31,286 nt of DNA from CAYVKM01 sp964452045. Lineage in GTDB: Bacteria; Calditrichota; Calditrichia; RBG-13-44-9. The stretch covers positions 1 through 31,286 of the forward strand of contig CAYVKM010000042.1 of assembly GCA_964452045.1 (NCBI GenBank). Reading direction: 5' to 3'. The notes under the pieces are model-generated. The model saw only the letters and a list, made by a program, of their open reading frames with translations. It ran no database searches and was not told the DNA's origin. The position numbers were made by a program, and so were the translations under genes. The first letter of the stretch is position 1. Each line of letters starts with the position of its first letter. This document shows positions 24,711 through 31,286 of the stretch, one piece after another.

Positions 24711-25016
24711 ATGTGGCAGTCAATTTTAAAGCCAGTCAGAAAAATGATTGAAATTGGCAGACATTCCAAGGATTTATCAAATGTGTATCGCATTAAAATT
24801 ATCAATAAATCGAAGAATGTGATCTGGCTGGCGAAAAATACAGTAGGAGATCTGCACGATATACTTCCTCCTAATCGAAGCGTGGAAATACAACTGCCAA
24901 ATATGCACAAAATAGAATTTTTTGCCTACAAAGCGTCAGCAGATCTTGATATAACCGGATTGGATTATTATGCAAAAAAGGAATTTTCTAAAGAAGACAT
25001 TTGGGTGATCGAATAA
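24711..25016 (+). CDS. Small protein of unknown function (101 residues)
   Basis: I do not recognise this protein. The start ATG 24711 is set by GGAGG 8 bases upstream. The N-terminal third is basic and helical; the rest (about 28-101) alternates short hydrophobic stretches in a way that suggests a small beta domain (VYRIKIINKSKNVIWLA, VEIQLPNMHKIEFFAY). No signal peptide, cysteine pair or transmembrane segment is visible. It stands alone between a Mur-like ligase and a strong terminator (25087-25122). The good ribosome-binding site, a -10 element and the terminator make it a believable expressed gene. It could be a lineage-specific protein or cargo of a small mobile insertion; the window does not decide. 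Confidence 0.6.
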   Translation: MWQSILKPVRKMIEIGRHSKDLSNVYRIKIINKSKNVIWLAKNTVGDLHDILPPNRSVEIQLPNMHKIEFFAYKASADLDITGLDYYAKKEFSKEDIWVIE

Positions 25017-25047
25017 AATTCGGGAGGTACTTCCTTCAGAAAACGTG

Positions 25048-25077
25048 TTAGGTAATGCCTTAACCCTCGTTACCTAA
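25048..25077. repeat. Inverted repeat TTAGGTAA / TTACCTAA
   Basis: Two 8-base arms (25048-25055 and 25070-25077) flank a 14-base loop, between the end of the small orphan gene and its terminator. There is no following T run, so it is not itself a terminator. The right arm lies in an 11-base motif CCTCGTTACCT (25065-25075) that also occurs at 24478-24488, on the other side of the orphan gene. Confidence 0.5.
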
Positions 25078-25086
25078 TTCCCGCCC

Positions 25087-25122
25087 AAGAGCAAGACATG
25101 CAGTCTTGCTCTTTGTTTTTTT
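25087..25122 (+). terminator. Intrinsic terminator after the small orphan gene
   Basis: A perfect 11-bp stem (AAGAGCAAGAC / GTCTTGCTCTT) with loop ATGCA is followed by TGTTTTTTT. It closes the 24711-25016 transcript and separates it from the next operon. Confidence 0.92.
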
Positions 25123-25233
25123 AGTAAAACCAATATTCATGGCGTAGTAAGTTTGATGAATAGATCCACTTCGTTGGATTATTTATTAATTTAAAACCAT
25201 GAATATTTCCGGAATAAACTTGATCTTTTGGAG

Positions 25234-25265
25234 TTTGCGTCCATTGGAAGATTTTCCTATCTTTA
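25234..25265 (+). promoter_or_regulatory. Bacteroidota-like promoter of the 25295-30815 operon
   Basis: TTTG (25234-25237) and TATCTTTA (25258-25265) are separated by 20 bases, fitting the TTTG-N19-21-TAnnTTTG pattern of Bacteroidota primary promoters. The segment CCTATCTTTAGCGC nearly repeats the sequence before menG. The start codon is 30 bases downstream. Confidence 0.5.
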
Positions 25266-25294
25266 GCGCTTAAATAAACCAAAGGATACATGTC

Positions 25295-26365
25295 ATGTTT
25301 ATATATAATCTGATTAAACAATTTCTGTTGCTACCTATTTTGGTCATTTCTCTTATTAGTTGTAGCAATAAATCTAGGGAAAATGATGCAAATCGCTATT
25401 TAGTTGATGGTGAAAAGCACCTTACCAATCTGACGATGCTGACTTCAGCCGGCGAGAATGCCGAAGCTTATTTGTCTTTTGATGAGAAAAAGTTGATCTA
25501 TCAGGCAACTAAGGAAAACATGAGCTGCGATCAGGAATTCGTTATGAATATCGATGGGTCTGCCAACCGAATGGTATCGACTGGAAAAGGGAGAACAACC
25601 TGTGGTTATTTTTTACGTGGAGATTCCACCATTCTTTACGCTTCCACTCATCTCGCCGACCTGAATTGTCCCCCCCCGCCGGATATGTCTAAAGGATACG
25701 TTTGGAAACTCTACCCGACTTATGATATTTTTCTGTCGAAACTTGACGGCACTATCATCAAACGTCTTACCGATACGCCCGGATATGATGCCGAGGGCAC
25801 CGTTTCACCCTTGGAAGATAAAATCGTTTTCACTTCACTCCGCGATGGTGATCCGGAAATTTATACCATGAATCTCGATGGTTCCGAGCAAACCAGGCTC
25901 ACATTTAAAAAAGGTTATGACGGTGGACCATTTTTTTCCTGGGACGGCAAGAAAATAGTTTTCCGTGCCAGCCGGCCCCAAACGGAGAAAGAACATGCTG
26001 ATTATGATGATCTGGTGGAGAACGGTCTGGTGCGGCCCACCGTCCTGGAGATTTACGTCATGGATGCCGATGGCAAGAATATGACCCAGGTAACCCATCT
26101 GGGGAAGGCCTCATTTGCTCCGTTTTTTCATCCGGATGGAGAAAGAATTATCTTTTCCTCCAATGCACAAAGTAAAAATCCCCGTAACTTCGATCTTTAT
26201 ATCATCAATGTGGATGGAACCGGTCTTGAACGGATTACCTACAATGAAACCTTCGATGGCTTCCCGATTTTTACCCATGACGGTAAAAAGCTGATTTTTT
26301 GCTCCAACCGGTTTAACCATAAACAGGGCGATACCAATGTGTTTGCTGCGGATTGGATTGATTAG
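25295..26365 (+). CDS. TolB-like beta-propeller lipoprotein
   Basis: A 356-residue protein with a lipoprotein signal (LLLPILVISLISC, Cys23) and several PD40/TolB-type blades. Repeats of the form 'S.DG/EKI.F.S.RDGDPEIYTMNLDGS...RLT' occur about every 45-50 residues between 45 and 350. It probably lies at the outer or inner membrane facing the periplasm. Such propellers serve as protein- or ligand-binding platforms; unlike TolB proper, there is no separate N-terminal domain and no tol/pal neighbours. The cysteines at about 78, 107 and 128 (MSCDQ, TTCGY, LNCPPPP) are unusual. Its stop shares one base with the next start, so translation is coupled. ATG 25295 is used because the ATG at 25290 hits a stop. 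Confidence 0.85.
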   Translation: MFIYNLIKQFLLLPILVISLISCSNKSRENDANRYLVDGEKHLTNLTMLTSAGENAEAYLSFDEKKLIYQATKENMSCDQEFVMNIDGSANRMVSTGKGRTTCGYFLRGDSTILYASTHLADLNCPPPPDMSKGYVWKLYPTYDIFLSKLDGTIIKRLTDTPGYDAEGTVSPLEDKIVFTSLRDGDPEIYTMNLDGSEQTRLTFKKGYDGGPFFSWDGKKIVFRASRPQTEKEHADYDDLVENGLVRPTVLEIYVMDADGKNMTQVTHLGKASFAPFFHPDGERIIFSSNAQSKNPRNFDLYIINVDGTGLERITYNETFDGFPIFTHDGKKLIFCSNRFNHKQGDTNVFAADWID

Positions 26366-27369
26366 TGGTGGACGGAGTGGAATTAAAACACAGTTTTAAA
26401 AAATTTATGAATGGCATTATAGATTATGCCGGTCTGTTTCCTCCTGCTAAATTAGGTATGTCCGAAGCTGTCTTAAATTTTTCAAAATATCAGTTTGATG
26501 CCGATGCCTGGATGTTATCCCTATTCATCTGTCCGGCGAACCGGCTCGCGGAATTCGGGCAGGAGTTCCGAAAACTCGCCAATCCGCATACTCCCTGGAA
26601 AATGTCGGTTTTGGCTGGCCAGGGGGCAACCCTTGAAACCTATTTCGATTCTTTTGACCAAGATGTTCTGAATGTTTCCCGGTTTAATGAATCCTTTAGA
26701 AAAGATATAGTAGTTGACTTTCTGGAAACCCGAGTACCGGCGGAATTATTTGAAGGTATGAAGGTAGAAAGCGTAACAGCGTTTTTTATCTCTCTGAAAA
26801 ATATATTAAAAAAGCATCGAGTTTCTCCGGTTAACCTGTTTTTTGAAATTAACCAAAGTGAAAAGTGGGAGAAGGATGTCTCAACATTTATTGGTTCTCT
26901 TCCACATGTTGCGCGGTCGGCATTAGGTTTGGGTAATATTTTATCCGGAATCGGATTTAAGTTAAGATGCGGCGGTTTGGAGGCCTCAGCATTTCCCACT
27001 CCCGGACAAGTCTCACTGGCCATCCGGCAATGTGTCATCCATAATGTTCCTTTCAAAGCAACAGCCGGTTTGCATCATCCGCTGAGACACTTTAACCAGC
27101 AAGTGAAAACCAAAATGCATGGTTTTTTAAATTTATTTGGCGCTGCCTTGCTTGCTTTCCAACATCAAATTCCACAAGATGATATTCAGCAAATTGTTGA
27201 AGACGAAAATCCTGCTAATTTTGTCTTTTCGGATAGTGTGTTTAAATGGAATAAACTGGAAATTTCTGCGGAAGAAATTCAATTACTCCGGGCAGAACGG
27301 CTTATATCTTTTGGCAGTTGCAGCTTTGACGAGCCACGGGAAGACCTGCGATCATTAAACTTATTATAA
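26365..27369 (+). CDS. Uncharacterised protein coupled to fumarylacetoacetase
   Basis: I cannot name this 334-residue protein. It begins with GTG (26365, 26368 or 26377 are all possible) directly at the stop of the preceding gene. Distinctive strings are IIDYAGLFPPAKL (about 17-29), WMLSLFICPANRLAEF, KLRCGGLEASAFPTPGQVSLAI (about 205-226) and PFKATAGLHHPLRH (about 232-245). The alternating helix/strand pattern and the late K-R-C-G-G and F-K-A-T-A-G-L-H-H-P motifs look like the end of a TIM-barrel enzyme with a lysine and two histidines in the active site, but that is my inference from pattern alone. No signal or membrane segment. It ends 27 bases before fumarylacetoacetase. From memory, proteins with a DYAGLFPPA motif occur as hypothetical proteins in other bacteria; this should be checked. 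Confidence 0.8.
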   Translation: MVDGVELKHSFKKFMNGIIDYAGLFPPAKLGMSEAVLNFSKYQFDADAWMLSLFICPANRLAEFGQEFRKLANPHTPWKMSVLAGQGATLETYFDSFDQDVLNVSRFNESFRKDIVVDFLETRVPAELFEGMKVESVTAFFISLKNILKKHRVSPVNLFFEINQSEKWEKDVSTFIGSLPHVARSALGLGNILSGIGFKLRCGGLEASAFPTPGQVSLAIRQCVIHNVPFKATAGLHHPLRHFNQQVKTKMHGFLNLFGAALLAFQHQIPQDDIQQIVEDENPANFVFSDSVFKWNKLEISAEEIQLLRAERLISFGSCSFDEPREDLRSLNLL

Positions 27370-27396
27370 AATCGGATTAAGGAACTTATTAGAATT

Positions 27397-28683
27397 ATGA
27401 CATCAACTACGCATCCTAAACTAAATTCTTTTATTAAGACATCACCGGACTCCCATTTTCCGATTCAAAATTTGCCCTATGGAATTTTCCGGACTAAATC
27501 GAATCCCAATCCGCGGGTTGGAGTAGCCATTGGAGATTTTGTCCTGGATCTGGCAGTTTTAGTAGATCACGGTTATTTTAAAGAGATAAATTTGCCCGAA
27601 AAAAACTTATTTAATCAAAGATATTTGAATAGCTTTATGGCCACCGGGAAAGGGGTATGGCGGTCAGTCCGGGAAAGAATAAGCCAGCTTTTGCGGGCAG
27701 ACAATCCTGAGTTGCGGGATAACCAGGAAGTCCTATCCAATGCTTTATTGCCGATCAAATCAGTTGAATTACTCATGCCGGTCAACATTGGAGATTATAC
27801 GGATTTTTATTCCTCGAAAGAGCATGCCACCAATGTAGGCATTATGTTCCGGGGAAAGGAAAATGCATTGATGCCAAATTGGCTGCATTTACCAGTCGCC
27901 TACAATGGTAGGGCCAGCTCCGTCGTCCTGAGCGGAGAGGATATTCACCGTCCGTGGGGACAGATCCTTCCTGCTGATAGCGAAAAACCTATTTTTGCAG
28001 CCAGCCGGTTAATGGATTTCGAGCTTGAAATGGGATTTTTTATTGGTCCGGGAAATCAGCTGGGAGAACCAGTCGACATAGAACATGCCATCGATCATAT
28101 TTTTGGGATGGTGCTGGTAAATGACTGGAGTGCCCGGGATATTCAAAAATGGGAATATCAGCCTCTGGGACCATTTCTGGGCAAGAGCTTCGGAACCTCA
28201 ATTTCCCCTTGGGTCGTGCCGATGGAAGCACTGGAGCCATTCCGTACCAAAGGACCCGTTCAGGAACCGGATCCCCTTCCTTATTTGCAAATTAAGGGAG
28301 ACTGGGCTTATAATATTCAGCTGGAAGTATTGCTTCAGGGTGATAAAATGGAAGAGCCCTTCCGAATTTGCCAGTCCAATTACAAATATTTATACTGGAA
28401 TATTTGTCAGCAACTGGCCCATCATACAGTAAACGGAACAAATTTAAGGAGCGGGGATTTATTAGCTTCAGGTACCATCAGCGGACCGGAAAAAAGCTAC
28501 TTCGGAAGTATGTTGGAACTTACCTGGCGGGGAATGTCCCCCATAAAATTTCCCAACGGTGAAGAACGAAAATTTCTGCAGGATGAAGACATGGTCACCA
28601 TAAAAGGGTGGTGCCAGGGAGATAAATATAAAGTTGGATTTGGAGAAGTAATTGGAAAAATATTACCACCGGTTGATAAATGA
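27397..28683 (+). CDS. fahA: Fumarylacetoacetase
   Basis: Hydrolyses fumarylacetoacetate to fumarate and acetoacetate, the last step of tyrosine/homogentisate degradation. The 428-residue protein has family length. It has an N-terminal SH3-like domain (about 20-125) and the catalytic beta-roll with DYTDFYSSKEHATNVG (133-148; Asp136 metal ligand and His143 base), PVAYNGRASSVVLSG, DFELEMGFFIG (metal-binding Glu residues), VNDWSARDIQKWEYQPLGPFLGKSF and SGTISGPEK. All expected catalytic residues are present. Homogentisate dioxygenase and maleylacetoacetate isomerase are not in the window, so the rest of the pathway must lie elsewhere or FahA acts on a related diketo acid. It sits in the compact operon 25295-30815. 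Confidence 0.97.
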   Translation: MTSTTHPKLNSFIKTSPDSHFPIQNLPYGIFRTKSNPNPRVGVAIGDFVLDLAVLVDHGYFKEINLPEKNLFNQRYLNSFMATGKGVWRSVRERISQLLRADNPELRDNQEVLSNALLPIKSVELLMPVNIGDYTDFYSSKEHATNVGIMFRGKENALMPNWLHLPVAYNGRASSVVLSGEDIHRPWGQILPADSEKPIFAASRLMDFELEMGFFIGPGNQLGEPVDIEHAIDHIFGMVLVNDWSARDIQKWEYQPLGPFLGKSFGTSISPWVVPMEALEPFRTKGPVQEPDPLPYLQIKGDWAYNIQLEVLLQGDKMEEPFRICQSNYKYLYWNICQQLAHHTVNGTNLRSGDLLASGTISGPEKSYFGSMLELTWRGMSPIKFPNGEERKFLQDEDMVTIKGWCQGDKYKVGFGEVIGKILPPVDK

Positions 28684-28698
28684 AAATTCGAAAATTTT

Positions 28699-29685
28699 AT
28701 GAATTCATCTGAGAACAAATATGATGTTCTGATTGTGGGAGCAGGGCCCATTGGCCTGGCCTGTGGTATTGAAGCCCGGCGCCGGAAACTGGGTCATATA
28801 ATTATTGATAAAGGTTGCCTGGTTAATTCGATTTTCCATTATCCCACCAACATGACTTTCTTTTCCACTTCGGATCGGCTGGAGATTGGGGAGGTTCCAT
28901 TTGTATCCCATGGGACTAAACCAACCAGGCGGGAGGCTCTGGAATACTATCGTCGGGTGGTCGGCGCCTGGAAATTGAATGTGAAAACCTATGAACGGGT
29001 TATTAATATCAACGGAGAGATGAACAACTTCCAGGTTGAAACAGAAAAAAATAAGTATTTTGCCAGAATGATTATCGTTGCCACAGGTTACTACGACAAT
29101 CCCAATCTGTTGATGATTCCGGGGGAAGATTTACTCAAGGTAAAACATTATTACGATGAACCGCATCCCTATGCCTACAGAACAGCAGCAGTTATTGGCG
29201 GGGCAAATTCTGCGGTAGATGTGGCCCTGGAATTATTCCGGGTGGGAGCTCAGGTTACCATGGTGGTACGGGAAGATTCTTTATGGCAGGGGATTAAGTA
29301 TTGGGTTAAACCGGATATTGAAAACCGGATCAGCGAAGGATCGATTAAAGTCTATTTTAATTCTACCGTGCAGCGGATTAGTGAAAAATCTATCCAAATC
29401 AAAACCCCTGAAAAGTCAATTACTCTTGATAATGACTTTGTTTTTGCCATGACCGGCTACCATCCTGATTTTGATTTTCTGAAAAAAATTGGGGTACAAC
29501 TGGAAAGTGACCAATATCTGAGTCCGAACCATGATACCGCTACTTTTGAGACCAATCGACCTGGCCTTTTCCTAGCAGGGGTGGTTTGCGGTGGAATGGA
29601 GACATCCCGTTTATTTATAGAGAACTCCCGGGAACATGCCATTAAAATTTTCGATTACCTGAAAAAAAAGCTTAACACCGAATAG
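28699..29685 (+). CDS. ypdA: YpdA-family FAD/NAD(P)-binding reductase
   Basis: A 328-residue two-dinucleotide-domain flavoprotein. It has the FAD motif DVLIVGAGPIGLACG (9-23), the family hallmark LVNSIFHYPTNMTFFSTSDRLEIGEVPF (about 42-69), VATGYYDNP, the NAD(P)-binding AVIGGANSAVDVALEL and FAMTGYHPDFDFL. In Firmicutes this family is the bacillithiol-disulfide reductase, with an essential Cys in GGGPCGL; here the residue is Ile18 and the nearest cysteine is Cys22. The role as a low-molecular-weight thiol reductase is therefore likely but the mechanism may differ. No BshA/B/C gene is nearby. It starts 15 bases after fahA with no ribosome-binding site. Confidence 0.88.
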   Translation: MNSSENKYDVLIVGAGPIGLACGIEARRRKLGHIIIDKGCLVNSIFHYPTNMTFFSTSDRLEIGEVPFVSHGTKPTRREALEYYRRVVGAWKLNVKTYERVININGEMNNFQVETEKNKYFARMIIVATGYYDNPNLLMIPGEDLLKVKHYYDEPHPYAYRTAAVIGGANSAVDVALELFRVGAQVTMVVREDSLWQGIKYWVKPDIENRISEGSIKVYFNSTVQRISEKSIQIKTPEKSITLDNDFVFAMTGYHPDFDFLKKIGVQLESDQYLSPNHDTATFETNRPGLFLAGVVCGGMETSRLFIENSREHAIKIFDYLKKKLNTE

Positions 29686-29708
29686 CCTTCTCAAATAAAT
29701 CTGATTTC

Positions 29709-30815
29709 ATGAATAAAATTCCTCTGAATAAGCCTGATTTACGTCCCGATTTCCGGACTTCCCTGTTGGACTGGTATGCTTCGAATCATCGGAAACTGCC
29801 CTGGCGCCAGACACAGGATCCTTATAAAATATGGGTTTCGGAGGTGATGCTGCAGCAGACCCAGGTGGCGAAAGTGATTGAATATTACCATCGGTTTATT
29901 GCTCGTTTCCCCGATCTCCTCCACCTGGCCAAAGCGGATGAACAGGAAGTGTTAAAATACTGGGAGTTGCTGGGATATTATTCCCGGGCCAGGAATCTGC
30001 ATCAGGCCGCTCACTTAGTGGTGGAAAAATTTGGTGGTGTGATTCCTCAGCAGTATAAAGACTTTCGTAGCCTGCCCGGAGTGGGGGATTACATTGCCGC
30101 GGCGGTTATGAGCATCGCCTACCAGCAGCCTTACGCTGTACTGGATGGAAATGTTAAACGTGTTCTTTCACGTTTATTTCTGTTGAAAGATCCGGTAAAC
30201 GATTCGAAAACAATTGGTAGATTTCGAAAGAAAGCCAAATTGCTCCTGGCAGTAGACCAACCGGGACAATTTAATCAGGCAATGATGGAACTGGGCGCGA
30301 TGGTCTGCAAACCGCGCAATCCTTCCTGTTCAAATTGCCCGGTAATAAAATATTGCGGAGCATTTCAAACCGGATCACTGGATAAATTTCCGGTCAGAAT
30401 TCCGAAAAAAGAAATTCCACAGTACCACGTCAGCGTGGGAATCATTTTTAAAAATGGAAAGGTGTTAATCACCCGGAGAAAGAATGAAGGGCTTCTGGGA
30501 GGTTTATGGGAATTTCCCGGTGGTAAGGTGGCGCCTGGCGAAAATAGTCAGCAAGCCTGCATTCGCGAAATAAAGGAAGAGGTGAATCTTATTGTGGAGA
30601 TTGAAAGGTATTTTACTACAATAAGACACGCTTATACCCATTTTAAAATTGTTATGGATGTCTATGTTTGCAGGTTTAAATTCGGACGCATTAAATTAAG
30701 GAGTGCTCAGGACTTTCGCTGGATAAATATTGACGAGATCGAAAAATATGCTCTTCCCGGGGCGAACCATAAATTTCTGCCGAAGCTGCAAACAGAATTT
30801 TCCGTGCTAAAATGA
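29709..30815 (+). CDS. mutY: A/G-specific adenine glycosylase with an apparently intact Nudix domain
   Basis: Removes adenine mispaired with 8-oxoguanine. The 368-residue protein has the helix-hairpin-helix LRSLPGVGDYIAAAV, catalytic Glu45 (SEVMLQQTQV), Asp146 (VLDGNVKRV) and a 4Fe-4S cluster motif with cysteines 200, 207, 210 and 216. The C-terminal domain (about 238-368) recognises oxoG in normal MutY. Here it carries an almost complete Nudix box from Gly272 to Leu294 (GKVAPGE ... REIKEEV), with the metal-binding Glu residues kept and only the last Gly changed to Asn. It is the last gene of the operon and follows ypdA by 23 bases, which suggests a shared oxidative-stress role. Confidence 0.96.
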   Translation: MNKIPLNKPDLRPDFRTSLLDWYASNHRKLPWRQTQDPYKIWVSEVMLQQTQVAKVIEYYHRFIARFPDLLHLAKADEQEVLKYWELLGYYSRARNLHQAAHLVVEKFGGVIPQQYKDFRSLPGVGDYIAAAVMSIAYQQPYAVLDGNVKRVLSRLFLLKDPVNDSKTIGRFRKKAKLLLAVDQPGQFNQAMMELGAMVCKPRNPSCSNCPVIKYCGAFQTGSLDKFPVRIPKKEIPQYHVSVGIIFKNGKVLITRRKNEGLLGGLWEFPGGKVAPGENSQQACIREIKEEVNLIVEIERYFTTIRHAYTHFKIVMDVYVCRFKFGRIKLRSAQDFRWINIDEIEKYALPGANHKFLPKLQTEFSVLK

Positions 30816-30904
30816 CCAGGAAATTATTTCGGCCAAAATCGGGAATATAGCGTACCAGGATTCCGGCATTTTTTCAGTTTCATCAACCTTATAAAATTGT
30901 TTTA

Positions 30905-30934
30905 TTGTTAATAGCACTGATTTGAAATTACAAT
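30905..30934 (+). promoter_or_regulatory. Probable promoter of the metal-transport gene
   Basis: TTGTTA (30905-30910) and TACAAT (30929-30934) are separated by 18 bases. Transcription would begin near 30941, immediately before a 15-base palindrome. The rest of the intergenic stretch 30816-30981 shows no gene. Confidence 0.45.
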
Positions 30935-30943
30935 TGGAAAACT

Positions 30944-30958
30944 GCTTCAAGTTGAAGC
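30944..30958. promoter_or_regulatory. Palindromic operator candidate before the metal-transport gene
   Basis: GCTTCAA-G-TTGAAGC is a perfect palindrome with 7-base arms, just after the predicted transcription start and 23 bases before the start codon. Its place is right for repression by a metalloregulator (MntR/DtxR- or Fur/Zur-type), but it does not match a consensus I know. Confidence 0.45.
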
Positions 30959-30981
30959 GAAATATCAGAAATGAGGAAGAT

Positions 30982-31286
30982 ATGCCTTTATTTCGATTTA
31001 TTTTCATAACCGTTTTTGTTTCCCTATCCATTTTGGGGTGTGGTCAAAAAAGCAATAGCAGTAAAAATGGCGGTCAAATAGGGGAGCGAAAACTTAATAT
31101 TGTGACCACCACCGGAATGATTGCCGATGCAGTCCGGAATATCGGGGAGGATCGGGTGGATGTCGTGGCGCTGATGGGGCCGGGGGTGGACCCACATCTC
31201 TATAAAGCGAGCGCGGGTGATGTTTCCCGAATGGCACAGGCCGATATTATTTTTTACAACGGATTGCATCTGGAAGGCAAAATGAC
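30982..31286 (+). CDS. Manganese/zinc ABC transporter substrate-binding lipoprotein, partial
   Basis: The first 101 residues of a cluster A-I (TroA/MntC/ZnuA-type) metal-binding protein, cut by the right edge (the family is about 300 long). A lipoprotein signal ends in SILGC (Cys20) and is followed by a Ser/Lys/Gly-rich linker. Then come VTTTGMIADAVRNIG, the first metal ligand His72 in GPGVDPHLYKAS, and FYNGLHLEGKM (91-101). GPGVDPHLY with GLHLEGKM and no His-rich loop is more typical of the manganese (MntA/TroA) than the zinc subgroup, but the loop region is not fully visible. GAGGAA is 3-8 bases before the ATG. The ATPase and permease genes should follow outside the window. Confidence 0.92.
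   Translation, partial: MPLFRFIFITVFVSLSILGCGQKSNSSKNGGQIGERKLNIVTTTGMIADAVRNIGEDRVDVVALMGPGVDPHLYKASAGDVSRMAQADIIFYNGLHLEGKM

Noticed and set aside
25121..25321. Minus-strand open frame of 66 codons in the gap before the TolB-like gene
   Set aside because: It starts with TTG, has no ribosome-binding site, covers a terminator and a promoter, and overlaps the signal peptide of a real gene.
1..31286. CRISPR array, tRNA, rRNA, insertion sequence or prophage
   Set aside because: No regularly spaced repeats, tRNA cloverleaf, rRNA signature, transposase or phage gene was found on reading both strands.

Overview
The window looks like chromosome from a free-living bacterium of the FCB superphylum (Calditrichota-, KSB1- or Ignavibacteria-like; I cannot fix the phylum from sequence alone). 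The reasons are: a large secreted peptidase ending in the 'NFPNPFNP' type-A (T9SS-like) C-terminal sorting domain; at least one promoter of the Bacteroidota-like TTTG-N20-TAnnTTTR form; many genes with weak ribosome-binding sites; and a moderate-GC genome with tightly packed operons. No tRNA, rRNA, CRISPR array, prophage or insertion sequence was seen.

Layout. Minus strand 1-2231: a DAHP synthase (aroF) followed by EPSP synthase (aroA, cut by the left edge). In front of them is a complete ribosome-mediated attenuator: promoter, a 20-residue leader peptide containing F-Y-Y-Y-Y-F, an antiterminator pairing and a U-tailed terminator. Minus strand 2334-6769: a 1218-residue exported M14 metallocarboxypeptidase, then a FucA-like class II aldolase. 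Plus strand 6948-11051: a second DAHP synthase, aroB, an aroD-aroE fusion and aroK, overlapping or nearly touching. Plus strand 11175-20245: menG-menF-menD-menH-menB-menA-menC-menE, an almost complete chorismate-to-menaquinone pathway, closed by a strong bidirectional terminator. Minus strand 20307-23043: an ABC-2 type exporter (ATPase and permease) with a trailing lipoprotein. Plus strand 23231-25016: a short MurF-like Mur ligase and an orphan 101-residue protein. Plus strand 25295-30815: a compact run of a TolB-like propeller lipoprotein, an unrecognised conserved-looking protein, fumarylacetoacetase, a YpdA-family flavin reductase and MutY. Plus strand 30982-edge: the start of a manganese/zinc ABC transporter binding lipoprotein behind a promoter with a 15-bp palindrome.

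How the genes work together. The first 20 kb is an aromatic/quinone factory. One DAHP synthase appears tied to tyrosine/phenylalanine supply through attenuation. The other sits at the head of the shikimate genes that run straight into menaquinone synthesis and shows no such leader. AroA is in the attenuated unit, and AroC is not in the window. Further right, fumarylacetoacetase performs the last step of tyrosine degradation. The most interesting observation is the aromatic attenuator at 2051-2171. The second is the unrecognised protein (26365-27369) coupled to fumarylacetoacetase.
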